The position numbers and the translations under genes were made by a program. Source: Methanolobus psychrophilus R15 (GTDB lineage: Archaea > Halobacteriota > Methanosarcinia > Methanosarcinales > Methanosarcinaceae). Taken from it: a DNA stretch of 64,000 nt. The notes under the pieces were generated by a model that did no database searches, was not told the origin of the DNA, and saw only the letters and a program-made list of their open reading frames with translations. Below, one piece after another: positions 26,015-34,476 of this stretch (position 1 is the first letter of the stretch; every line of letters starts with the position of its first letter). The stretch covers positions 2,170,001 through 2,234,000 of the forward strand of contig CP003083.1 of the NCBI GenBank assembly GCA_000306725.1, written 5' to 3'.

Positions 26015-26744
26015 AGTAAATCTTTACGTGTTGAAATAATCCTGATTTTGACCATAATTATAGAATTTTAAAGGCTCAAAAGATTAACTTAATTCTATTA
26101 ATATACACATCGACTTCGCTTTAAGATTCGATTCAATAACAACAGATATGCCTATTACATATCTCACCTGGATCATTGCCTTTCTACTACTTTGTCTCAA
26201 TCATGAGACTCCTTTCAGAGACTGTAAGTTCCTTATACATCCTAGGCTGGTGAGTAGACACCATATGATCTGACGCATGATGAGAGGCATCTCCTGCTTG
26301 TAGAGTTCAAAAACAGATATCTTCTATCCTCTGGTTTAAATGTCAGGTAATTTAACTCTGATGAACTGATTCAAGTTCAAACCCATGTCCGAAAAAGGAT
26401 TGGATTTCCATAGGACAAATAACAGGTCTATAGATAATGTCTTTTCTTAGATGATGCAGGTTTTGGCTGAGATATCACTAATTGACAGACTACATATCCA
26501 ACTTGCTGCTATTGAAATTGAGCTATTAATATTTGCACTTAGATTTGGTAATGTTGACTATACTTCTAAAGAAGTAGTATTTTTATTCCAATATTAAATC
26601 AAAAGTATTAGGAATTATGAGGTAGGATTTGTACACAAATAATAATCCAGGGCAGATAATAAAATATTTAAATTAATGTGGCACAATTCGTTATTGACAA
26701 GTATTCAAATTTAGATTATTCTAATTCTATTATGAATCAAAGAG
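26015..26744. other. intergenic sequence, nothing recognised
   Basis: No credible gene in 730 bases. Near 26711 a TTTAGATTATTCTAATT stretch lies before the next gene and shares the TAGATTA half-site noted elsewhere. Confidence 0.4.
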
Positions 26745-27503
26745 ATGAGTATGTTGGTCAATAAACAAGGGAATCATATTGTAGAACTCAATGAAGAAAT
26801 GTATTACGCATGTTCAAAATGTAGTACAAATTCAAAAGTAAAATGGCATAGGCCACATAACAAAAAATGGTATGAGCACAAAAACTTTATAAATTTGGAT
26901 GAAACAAACTCAAACCGACCAAGATATTTCTGGTGCACTTACTGTAATAAATCACACGATTTCACAAGAAACTGTCTTGCATATAAAGCAATTGTTTCAT
27001 ATAAAGGAAAAACAGGAACAGTTAATAAAAAAACTATTCAAAAATCTCATGAGGATGTCCTAATTGAGATAAATACATATGTTTTAAAGCATACCAAAAT
27101 CCTCAATTGGAGAACTGTGATAGGTAGAAACAGTCTTCCATGGAAATGTACTATGTCATCAAGATTGATTGTTCCTGATCTAATTTATTGTGTTCCTAAT
27201 AAAAATCTCAGATACAAATGTTCAATTACAAACATAATTGAATTTGAAACCGCAACTTCTGAAGAAACAATCATTGGTAAAGTAAAACGATTTGATATGT
27301 CGTCTAAGAAAATGATTGAAGATAACGCCCAAAGTAAAGTTCAGTTACCAAGGATAATTTTTCTCTATGAGAATCAAACAGATATTAATATTGAGCACGT
27401 AAAAAATGCCATTGATAGCTTAAACTTTCAATTTCTCGATGATGTCATCGTAGATTACTATGATGAAGAAGGAGATTGGTTTAGGCATTTTTTGAAAACA
27501 TAG
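26745..27503 (+). CDS. zinc-ribbon protein with possible PD-(D/E)xK nuclease core
   Basis: This 252-residue protein has a split zinc ribbon (C23-x2-C26 in ACSKC and C64-x2-C67 in WCTYC) followed by a stretch that could be a restriction-endonuclease fold: RLIVPDLIYCVP with D145, IIEFETATSEE with E166 and E168, and IIGKVKRF with K179. Similar zinc-ribbon plus nuclease proteins occur in mobile and defence loci. The usual Lys of ExK is replaced by Glu, so activity is uncertain. It lies just before the CARF/viperin locus and is convergent with the CARF gene. Confidence 0.5.
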   Translation: MSMLVNKQGNHIVELNEEMYYACSKCSTNSKVKWHRPHNKKWYEHKNFINLDETNSNRPRYFWCTYCNKSHDFTRNCLAYKAIVSYKGKTGTVNKKTIQKSHEDVLIEINTYVLKHTKILNWRTVIGRNSLPWKCTMSSRLIVPDLIYCVPNKNLRYKCSITNIIEFETATSEETIIGKVKRFDMSSKKMIEDNAQSKVQLPRIIFLYENQTDINIEHVKNAIDSLNFQFLDDVIVDYYDEEGDWFRHFLKT

Positions 27504-27539
27504 TTTCAACTATTTAACCATCAACCACCTTTTTTAAAT

Positions 27540-28259
27540 TCAAATCATCACGAACCGCAGCGTAAACTCCCCATCAGGTGTTATACAATACTCAACTTCC
27601 TTTTCGCTACCTTCTCGAAATTTTTTTTCAATTAACTTCCATTCAATCAAGTCTGAAATCAAGGAATTAAAACCAGTTGGAGAAAGTGTTCTTTTAGTTT
27701 TACTGGCTGACTTAACAGGGGCATACTTGGCACATAAGTCATGATACAACTTCTTTTTTGCATAATATTTTCCTGATTTACTATTAAGTATCTCAAGAAT
27801 GGTCACTCTGTTTGGATTTTTCTTAAAATCAGCCATATGAACTTTTGGTATGGGTATTAATCTGGAATCTTTGTCGATACCAACATGATAGGGAATTGCA
27901 TCAATCCATAATGCCATCATAAAAAGGCCAATTGAAAGACCTTTAGTTCCACTAGATAAATTAAAGTAGTACTGAGCATCCCGATTTTTTTCATATATTG
28001 ATAAAACTGCATCTCTTATATAGTCAAGAGTATCATCAACAATTTTAACAACTTCTATGCCATCTTCAACAAATGGATTTGCTATTTCCTTCAGTTTATC
28101 AATTGAGTCCAGTATTTCTTTTTTTCCATAGTTATAAACACGATCTTCTACAATCACATACAATTTAGTGACATAGGAAATATCATTGAGTACTGTAGGA
28201 AACGTCTCATGGATACTTTGCCCAGCACTCATAATGTGAATTCGTTTCTTCTGACTCAT
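27540..28259 (-). CDS. CARF-wHTH regulator, DUF6293/Csa3-like, copy 2
   Basis: This 239-residue protein has an N-terminal CARF-like domain with strand RIHIMSAGQSIHETF and ligand loop YYFNLSSGTKGLSIGLF (N100 to K106, the N-x-SSGTK signature), then a winged helix at about 150-235 (VTILEILNSKSGKYYAKK, then LSPTGFNSLISDLIEWKLI). It is divergent from the viperin operon with a 106-base shared promoter holding two palindromes, so it probably controls that operon in response to a nucleotide ligand. It is only distantly similar to the 15135 protein. No Cas10 or ring nuclease is near. Confidence 0.8.
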   Translation of the reverse strand: MSQKKRIHIMSAGQSIHETFPTVLNDISYVTKLYVIVEDRVYNYGKKEILDSIDKLKEIANPFVEDGIEVVKIVDDTLDYIRDAVLSIYEKNRDAQYYFNLSSGTKGLSIGLFMMALWIDAIPYHVGIDKDSRLIPIPKVHMADFKKNPNRVTILEILNSKSGKYYAKKKLYHDLCAKYAPVKSASKTKRTLSPTGFNSLISDLIEWKLIEKKFREGSEKEVEYCITPDGEFTLRFVMI

Positions 28260-28280
28260 CCGATTCCTCGATTAAAATTT

Positions 28281-28305
28281 ATCTAATTTAGATTAGATAT
28301 ATCTA
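28281..28305. promoter_or_regulatory. twin palindromes in CARF/viperin promoter
   Basis: ATCTA-att-TAGAT (28281-28293) is followed directly by the perfect palindrome TAGATATATCTA (28294-28305). Both share the core TAGAT. They lie 22-46 bases before the CARF start and 61-85 bases before the viperin start, a good place for an operator serving both directions. Confidence 0.55.
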
Positions 28306-28365
28306 TTAATAAATAGTTTTTGTCTAAAAAATATTGATATTGAATGTTTTGAATAGTAAGAATTG

Positions 28366-29208
28366 ATGACTGGAAACAAAATTCAATCAGTAAACTGGCA
28401 TATAACAGGGAAATGCAATTACAACTGTAAGTTCTGCTACGTTCAGAATCTCAATGCTGAAATTAAGGATATTGAGACAGCACATCAAATATTACATAAA
28501 CTAAGGTACACCAAAACAGATCAACTCGATATACAGAAGATCAATTTTGTTGGTGGGGAGCCATTCCTTCATCCTAATTTTTACGACCTCCTGTCAATGG
28601 CATATGATATGGGGTTTGTTACATCTATTGTTACAAACGGATCATTTATCAACAAAGACAATATTGAAAAAATTTCCCGATATACTGATTGGATTGGTAT
28701 TTCTGTAGACTCTATTGATAACCAGGTAGAAGCAGAACTCGGAAGAGGTAGAGGAAAACATGTAACTCACGCTCTGGAAGTTGCAGATCTTGTTCACGAT
28801 CACGGGATTAAACTGAAAGTGAATACGACAGTTACAAGACCAACCTACAAAGAAGATATGCATAATCTGATAGAGACAATGGATCCGCATAGATGGAAGA
28901 TATTCCAGATGCTCCACATCGAAGGCCAGAACGATTCATGTGTCAGTGATTTATCCATAACCGATCAACAATTTGAATCTTTCAGAATACGTCATCAAGA
29001 TATTCGCCTGCAGAACAATATAAAACCGACTTTTGAAACAAACGATGACATGATTGGTTCATATTTAATTCTCGATCCAGCAGGGAAGGTATTGTCCAAC
29101 GGTGATGGAAAATATACTCCATTTGAACTTGATCAATTCCTCTTAAATCCTGCTGTTGTAGTTAATTCAAGGAAATATGTAGGAAGGGAGGGTGTCTATG
29201 CCTGGTAA
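28366..29208 (+). CDS. prokaryotic viperin (radical SAM ddh-nucleotide synthase)
   Basis: This 280-residue protein is a viperin homologue. Hallmarks are SVNWHITGKCNYNCKFCY (C17, C21, C24 for the 4Fe-4S cluster), KINFVGGEPFLHP, TSIVTNGSFI, DWIGISVDSID, ELGRGRGKHV, and the viperin-specific DPHRWKIFQMLHIEGQND and GSYLILDPAGKVLSN. Human and prokaryotic viperins remove the 3'-OH region of a nucleoside triphosphate to form ddh-nucleotides, which stop viral RNA synthesis. I start at ATG 28366; no clear ribosome site is seen, so it may be leaderless. It overlaps the kinase gene by 11 bases. Which NTP it uses cannot be told. Confidence 0.93.
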   Translation: MTGNKIQSVNWHITGKCNYNCKFCYVQNLNAEIKDIETAHQILHKLRYTKTDQLDIQKINFVGGEPFLHPNFYDLLSMAYDMGFVTSIVTNGSFINKDNIEKISRYTDWIGISVDSIDNQVEAELGRGRGKHVTHALEVADLVHDHGIKLKVNTTVTRPTYKEDMHNLIETMDPHRWKIFQMLHIEGQNDSCVSDLSITDQQFESFRIRHQDIRLQNNIKPTFETNDDMIGSYLILDPAGKVLSNGDGKYTPFELDQFLLNPAVVVNSRKYVGREGVYAW

Positions 29209-29776
29209 AGATAAAACCTCTCCGTCCTTTCGAAGATTTTGTTTTACAGGAGTAAGGGGTGTAGGGAAGAGTACTGTAATAAACCGAATACGTTCAAGCG
29301 TTCCAGACATTAAATTCGTTTCTGGATCAGATATGCTTCAGGGTATGATGGGAGAGGACTACAAGCATTTTGAATATCTTCCTGAAGAGGAAAAGTATGC
29401 TTTAAGAATAAAGCTCAATAGCATGCTGCAGATTATACAGAAGGATGCTGCAAAAGATCTGGTTGTTGATTCACATCTTACAGTTTTCAATCTAAACACA
29501 GATGTAATTGATACTATCTTTACTGAGAAAGACTTTGAATTTTATACAGACATCATCTTGCTGGATTCTTATCCTGAGAAGATCTACGACCACCGTGCAA
29601 GAGATTTTTCTAAAAAACGGATTGTTGACAAGGAGATCATCGCAAAAGAACTTGATACCGAAAAGCAAGAAGCATTCCGAGTTGCTTCTGAATATAATAT
29701 CAGACTGCATGTCATTGAGATGGGAGATGAAGCTGATGAGAAGATGATCAGTGTGTTATATGGTGGTATGGGATGA
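29198..29776 (+). CDS. P-loop nucleotide kinase-like protein of viperin operon
   Basis: This 192-residue protein has a Walker A TGVRGVGKST (about residues 17-26) and looks like an NMP or deoxynucleoside kinase fold: VDSHLTVFN is the substrate/Walker-B-like strand and HRARDFSKKR a lid-like basic loop. Nucleotide kinases are known neighbours or fusions of viperins (CMPK2 in animals, kinases beside some pVips), where they supply phosphorylated substrate. I chose ATG 29198 because GGAGGG lies six bases upstream; a GTG at 29192 is possible. It overlaps the genes on both sides (11 and 4 bases), so the three are tightly coupled. Confidence 0.82.
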   Translation: MPGKDKTSPSFRRFCFTGVRGVGKSTVINRIRSSVPDIKFVSGSDMLQGMMGEDYKHFEYLPEEEKYALRIKLNSMLQIIQKDAAKDLVVDSHLTVFNLNTDVIDTIFTEKDFEFYTDIILLDSYPEKIYDHRARDFSKKRIVDKEIIAKELDTEKQEAFRVASEYNIRLHVIEMGDEADEKMISVLYGGMG

Positions 29777-30525
29777 TTAACCTGACAGAAGGATTTCTTC
29801 CAGGCAGAGTTATTGATGTTGTAAATTGGCACATCACACCAAGATGCGGGTACAATTGCAAGTTTTGTAATGTTCACAATTGCTACTTTGAAATTCGAGA
29901 TATGAAATATGCAAAGAAGAATCTAAAAAAATTGAAAGAATTGGAGGAGCAGGATGTTCATATAAATACTTTGAACATTGCAGGAGGAGAGCCCTTACTT
30001 CATCCTAATTTATTTGACCTTTTGAAGATGGGAAATGAAGAAGGCTTCAATCTCTGGATAACAACCAATGGCACTCTGCTGAATGAAACGAATATTGATC
30101 AGCTGAGCAACTATATTGATGGGATCTCAGTTTCCGTAGATTGTATCAGTAATATCAAGCAAAAAAAGATCGGTCGAGGTTATGGAACGCATGTGTCAGA
30201 GATGCTCAATGTTTCAGATCGGATACATGATACAGGGATCAAGCTTGGTGTGAACACTTTAGTTACAAAACTAAACTATAAAGACGATCTTCATGCCCTT
30301 CTTCATAGGCTTGACCCATATCAATGGAACGTTTATCAAACCCTCCCTTGCCTTTATCAAAATAACTATCTAAGGAGCATAGAGGTCAATGAGAATGATT
30401 TTTACCTTTTTTTAAGAAGACATAGCCATTTAAGGTTTGGGCCATGCAATGAGCCTACTTTTTGGTCAAAAAACGACATGCAGAAAAAATACTATTTTCT
30501 GGTAGATGGGACAATAAGGATTTGA
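29773..30525 (+). CDS. second viperin-like radical SAM protein, C-terminally short
   Basis: This 250-residue paralogue has VVNWHITPRCGYNCKFCN (C25, C29, C32), NIAGGEPLLHP, LWITTNGTLL, GISVSVDCIS, KKIGRGYGTHV and DPYQWNVYQTLPCLYQNN in the place of the viperin substrate segment. It ends soon after PTFWSKNDMQKKYYFLVDG, where the first viperin has a further 40 residues, so the C-terminal substrate region is missing or minimal. All cluster cysteines are kept. It may act on a different substrate or modify the first product. ATGA overlap with the kinase stop. Confidence 0.82.
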   Translation: MINLTEGFLPGRVIDVVNWHITPRCGYNCKFCNVHNCYFEIRDMKYAKKNLKKLKELEEQDVHINTLNIAGGEPLLHPNLFDLLKMGNEEGFNLWITTNGTLLNETNIDQLSNYIDGISVSVDCISNIKQKKIGRGYGTHVSEMLNVSDRIHDTGIKLGVNTLVTKLNYKDDLHALLHRLDPYQWNVYQTLPCLYQNNYLRSIEVNENDFYLFLRRHSHLRFGPCNEPTFWSKNDMQKKYYFLVDGTIRI

Positions 30526-30589
30526 GAAGTTTATTAATAACTAAATATAATAACATTAGATATATACATGTACTAAAGGGGACAAACAA

Positions 30590-33500
30590 ATGATAGATTC
30601 AATTTCAACAACCGATTTTTTCAACCTGAACTTACGCGAGAGATTTTTTTTAGAAAGAGAACTAGAGATTTTGCCTTATCATTTGAGAAAAAACAACACC
30701 AACAAAAATCAAAGGATACTTGAAGATCTTTTCATAAACAAGGTCCTCAGCGATCCACATTTTAGCATGTATGTTTCTAAACAAATAGAAGGCAGTGACT
30801 TTGATCTCAAAGACGTTTTTGCGTACTTAAGTTATGTTTTGTTAGAAAATTATCTCTCCAAGAGTCCCTTGTTGAACAACATAGAAGTAAAAGAAAGAAA
30901 CTTGAATTTAGAACAAGCTCTCGATAAAAGAAACTTTGACTATTTCTCACTAAAAAGTAGTACGTACTACCACGACAAAAGGGATTTCAAAAAAGCTATA
31001 GATGCTCTTCCTTTCAGAGGAGAAGGAATAAACAATCGTTGGTACAAAGGTTCATTGCTCAACTGGGATGCGGTAATGGAGATTCCTTATTATTCTTTAA
31101 GATCTGAGGAAAAAGTTGAATATCAGATGTTTGAAACAACTCATGCCCTTGAGAGTCTTGAAAATTTAGCAGATTTTCGCGATGAACATAGGTTCATATT
31201 TGAAAATATAGAGTCTAATTTTAGATATGATAGACAAACCGAATATATGAACATAAACGCTCCATTGTTTGGTTTTCTAAATAGTAGTACTGGTTTTATT
31301 TCATCTATCAAAAACCTACTTGAAAAATATGGATATCACAGGGACTTTAGTAATGATGAAATTGGGAAATACTTCAAAATATATACGGATTCTATTTTAA
31401 TCGGACAGTTCTATTGGTTTGTATCTCTTAATCAGAATCAAATGCTTTCGTTATTAAACGCATATTATGATGAACAGGGTCTATCATTTAAAGAGGAAAA
31501 CCTTAACATCTTCCCAAATTCTAAACTGGTTCATTACTTTGTTTATTCCAATGTAAGGTGTATATGTGATAAGAAAGACTATAATGAAGCCATTAATCTC
31601 CTGAATAAACTAAGTGAATCAACAGATGATATGTTCCTTAAACACCTGTGCTTTTTATGGACAGGGGATATCTATCAGGAAAGAAACGATTTTGATTTTG
31701 CTGCAAGTGCTTTTAATAAGGCCTATGAACTTGCTAGGGACAATGATCTAACAAGAGATGATGAACTCCGTTTTTTGTATGAAATAGTATCAGGTAAGAA
31801 ATCTCGAGTCGCTGAAGAACAAAATAAGAAATATGTCAATCTCTTGGAAGCCGCAGAAATGTATCACCATGCAGGCAATGTAAACAAATCAAATGAATTG
31901 ATTCAACAATTGAATAGTGAACTGCACTCATTGTCTATTCCAAAACAGATGCATGTATGGTATGATATTTATCTTGACATATATTCTAGACAGGAAAAAG
32001 TCAGTGGGGCAATATTAAACAAGATCATTGAACTTGCAGGCATATTTAACGATTCAAATTCAGATTATCTTGAAGAAGATATGGAAATAATAGATTGTTC
32101 TGTGTGGGATAAAAATGTCTCAAGAATGGACTGCATTGTAAAACACATAAACCACTTGAAAACGATTGCTGAAGAGAATAAAAAGAATTTAGACTCAAAA
32201 AATCTAGACCTTACTGCTGATTTATTTGTTATGAATCGTTTTTATGGTGGAAAATATCAATTCAATGAAAAAACAATCACTGGACAATTATTATCTTCAA
32301 TGGGTTTAATTCGTGATGTCATTCACATTGATGATACGATTCCCTTTCTATTTGCTCCCAACAAACGCCTAGAAAAGATTGAAACAGCTATTTGCGAGAT
32401 TGAATCAATGGACAAGGATGAACATGTAAATATTGCAAATCTTTATACTGGATCAATTTCTGACGTAGTACAAAGATTGAAACTAAAACAAGCTAGATGC
32501 TATTATCTTTTGAATAAAAATGATTCTGCACAGGACATTTTGAAAGATATTTTGGATACTGCAACTGAAGTTGGAGTTCAATATCATGCACATTGTGTGC
32601 TTGGAACCATTTTTGCAAAAAAGCAGATGGTTGAAGATTCAATTGAACACTTTAAGCTAGCTATTGATAGTAAGTATTTATCAGAATCAGGCTCTGGAAT
32701 AGTGATTGAATATTGTAGAGATGAACTTTTACAATCCGTTTCGAAAGAACTGTTTTTCGAAACCGTAGACTCTATAATTGATCACATAAACATGAAATCT
32801 AAAGATAGATCATATAAAGACAACGGTTTTTGGCAAGCAGTTGATCTATGCAATCAATTCGGACTTACCGAAGAGTCTCTGCATTTTATTGAACGTGGGC
32901 TTTTAGAAAAAGATGAATTTGTGAAGTCGAAGTTACTTGAAGAAAAAGCATATATAAAGTACCTTGATGGAAATCTAGATGCATCTCAGGAATTATTAGA
33001 GGTAGCAAAACAAGAAATTAAATCAGTTATTGTAATGAAAAACACAGAATATCGTGAGCTCTGCTCTTCAATTTTCCATAAATCATCAATCATAGCGGGA
33101 AAACGGCTTGATTTCAAGAAAGCAGAAAAAGATATGGAGATGGCAATTAAGATTTTGGAAAATTCTGCAGGTAAGCAAGAGAACTCTAAATTAAAATGTT
33201 ATAGTAGATTAAAAGATGTATATCGCAATCTTTCCAAGAATGTAATCGAATATAACAAAATAACGGATCCTGATGTAGTTACTATTCTTAAAACGGGGGA
33301 AATGATTGTTTCAGATTTGTTAAATGGTGCACGCAACAGAAAAATAGATTATTCCCTAGCACTTGCAGAATATGGTAAAGGTCTAGAAACTGCACTAGAT
33401 AAAGTTATAACAGCAGCTCTTAGAGAACATATATTTTCGCTACATACACAAAAACCTATTGAAGATTCATACTTTAAAGGTGAAGGCAAGTTTAAAAATG

Positions 33501-33835
33501 AAGGTATATCATATGTTTCTCCATATGGATTAAAAGACGCATTGAACTGCAATGAGCATAAAACAATCTCACTTGGTAGTTGGAAAGGTTTTATTCAAGA
33601 TGAGATACTCAAGTCGAAAAGCTATAAAAACCCATATTTGAAAGATTCTTATGAGTTTTTACGAGGTTCCAAGTCAAAAGAAGAATGGAATGTAATAGCA
33701 GAAAATTGTGCGGTCGTTAAGGAATACCGCAATGGTTCTTCACATTATGGAACAAAGAAGATAGACTATATTTTTGAAAAGAGAGCAGATACTATCAGAA
33801 AAATAAATGAAATTATCGATATACTTTATCCTTAG
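30590..33835 (+). CDS. large TPR protein with C-terminal HEPN RNase motif
   Basis: This 1081-residue protein is mostly helical. TPR-like units are seen between about 330 and 860, for example KDYNEAINLLNKLSE, RNDFDFAASAFNKAYELA, DSIEHFKLAIDSKY and LDFKKAEKDMEMAIKILE. The end (about 900-1081) contains EYRNGSSHYG with R1047-N-x3-H1052, the R-N-x3-H form of the HEPN RNase motif. The first 300 residues are unrecognised. It follows the viperin operon by 64 bases with its own AAGGGG ribosome site and an AT-rich promoter-like gap. A TPR sensor joined to a HEPN RNase would fit abortive defence. The HEPN call rests on motif and position. Confidence 0.6.
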   Translation: MIDSISTTDFFNLNLRERFFLERELEILPYHLRKNNTNKNQRILEDLFINKVLSDPHFSMYVSKQIEGSDFDLKDVFAYLSYVLLENYLSKSPLLNNIEVKERNLNLEQALDKRNFDYFSLKSSTYYHDKRDFKKAIDALPFRGEGINNRWYKGSLLNWDAVMEIPYYSLRSEEKVEYQMFETTHALESLENLADFRDEHRFIFENIESNFRYDRQTEYMNINAPLFGFLNSSTGFISSIKNLLEKYGYHRDFSNDEIGKYFKIYTDSILIGQFYWFVSLNQNQMLSLLNAYYDEQGLSFKEENLNIFPNSKLVHYFVYSNVRCICDKKDYNEAINLLNKLSESTDDMFLKHLCFLWTGDIYQERNDFDFAASAFNKAYELARDNDLTRDDELRFLYEIVSGKKSRVAEEQNKKYVNLLEAAEMYHHAGNVNKSNELIQQLNSELHSLSIPKQMHVWYDIYLDIYSRQEKVSGAILNKIIELAGIFNDSNSDYLEEDMEIIDCSVWDKNVSRMDCIVKHINHLKTIAEENKKNLDSKNLDLTADLFVMNRFYGGKYQFNEKTITGQLLSSMGLIRDVIHIDDTIPFLFAPNKRLEKIETAICEIESMDKDEHVNIANLYTGSISDVVQRLKLKQARCYYLLNKNDSAQDILKDILDTATEVGVQYHAHCVLGTIFAKKQMVEDSIEHFKLAIDSKYLSESGSGIVIEYCRDELLQSVSKELFFETVDSIIDHINMKSKDRSYKDNGFWQAVDLCNQFGLTEESLHFIERGLLEKDEFVKSKLLEEKAYIKYLDGNLDASQELLEVAKQEIKSVIVMKNTEYRELCSSIFHKSSIIAGKRLDFKKAEKDMEMAIKILENSAGKQENSKLKCYSRLKDVYRNLSKNVIEYNKITDPDVVTILKTGEMIVSDLLNGARNRKIDYSLALAEYGKGLETALDKVITAALREHIFSLHTQKPIEDSYFKGEGKFKNEGISYVSPYGLKDALNCNEHKTISLGSWKGFIQDEILKSKSYKNPYLKDSYEFLRGSKSKEEWNVIAENCAVVKEYRNGSSHYGTKKIDYIFEKRADTIRKINEIIDILYP

Positions 33836-33986
33836 AATGTACTCTTAATTTTTTTTGAGTACAAGTGATAGTATGGTAGCTGATTCTATTGGGAAGATAG
33901 AGAAAACCGTGATTTCAAAAAGTTAGAAGATGATCTCGGGATGAATGGGAGTTTAATCAACGACACACGAATGTTCATTAAACCCC
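33836..33986. other. intergenic sequence after TPR-HEPN gene
   Basis: No gene. A TTAATTTTTTTT-like run at 33846 is the likely transcription stop. Confidence 0.4.
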
Positions 33987-34089
33987 CCGCCTCAGTCAGG
34001 CAGAGTTAAAACATAGCCATAATTCTTAGCATTTATTGATTAAAGCAAAGCAACTTTGATATAATTATAGACTCTGCCTACCTAAGTGG
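33987..34089. mobile_element. hairpin element (MITE-like) with 20-bp inverted ends
   Basis: Left end CCGCCTCAGTCAGGCAGAGT pairs with right end ACTCTGCCTACCTAAGTGG (GGCAGAGT/ACTCTGCC perfect). It is about 103 bp and non-coding. Its right border is where the cas1 fragment begins. A related element lies at 38733-38812 and a small GCCTcaatcAGGC hairpin at 35565. Confidence 0.5.
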
Positions 34090-34272
34090 TCCTATAATTT
34101 CAAAGGACATAAGGCAAAAGATACTAAGCATCTCTTATACAGATTGGGAGAATATGGGATTCTCCAAAGGTACTCTCCATTACATGAAGAAGAATGCTGA
34201 AGTTGATAAGCCATTTACTCTTAATTGCTCATGTTAAGGAAAGGTTGGAAGGATGGAGTAAGCATATGGTGG
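34090..34272 (+). pseudogene. cas1: cas1 fragment, extreme C-terminus, frameshifted
   Basis: The frame reads DIRQKILSISYTDWENMGFS then KGTLHYMKKNAEVDKPFTLN, then shifts. Ignoring one T near 34220 restores AHVKERLEGWSK. This is the tail of Cas1, more regular here (TDWENMG) than in the 22267 fragment, so it comes from a second cas1 copy. It is cut on the left by the hairpin element. Confidence 0.8.
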
Positions 34273-34476
34273 GATAAATTGTTAATTAATATGAAAAACT
34301 ATAAACAAAATTCTGTGAGTGGTATTTTCATTATGAGTGTATTGAAGTTATTACTGATTCTGGAATTGAAAGTTTTTCCTCTTGTGATTCAGGAGAAAAA
34401 TAAAGAACTTCCACGAGGCGTGCAGTGTGCTACACCGCTACTATTCGAAGCGAGCCACTTGAGTCCTGTATGCTCC

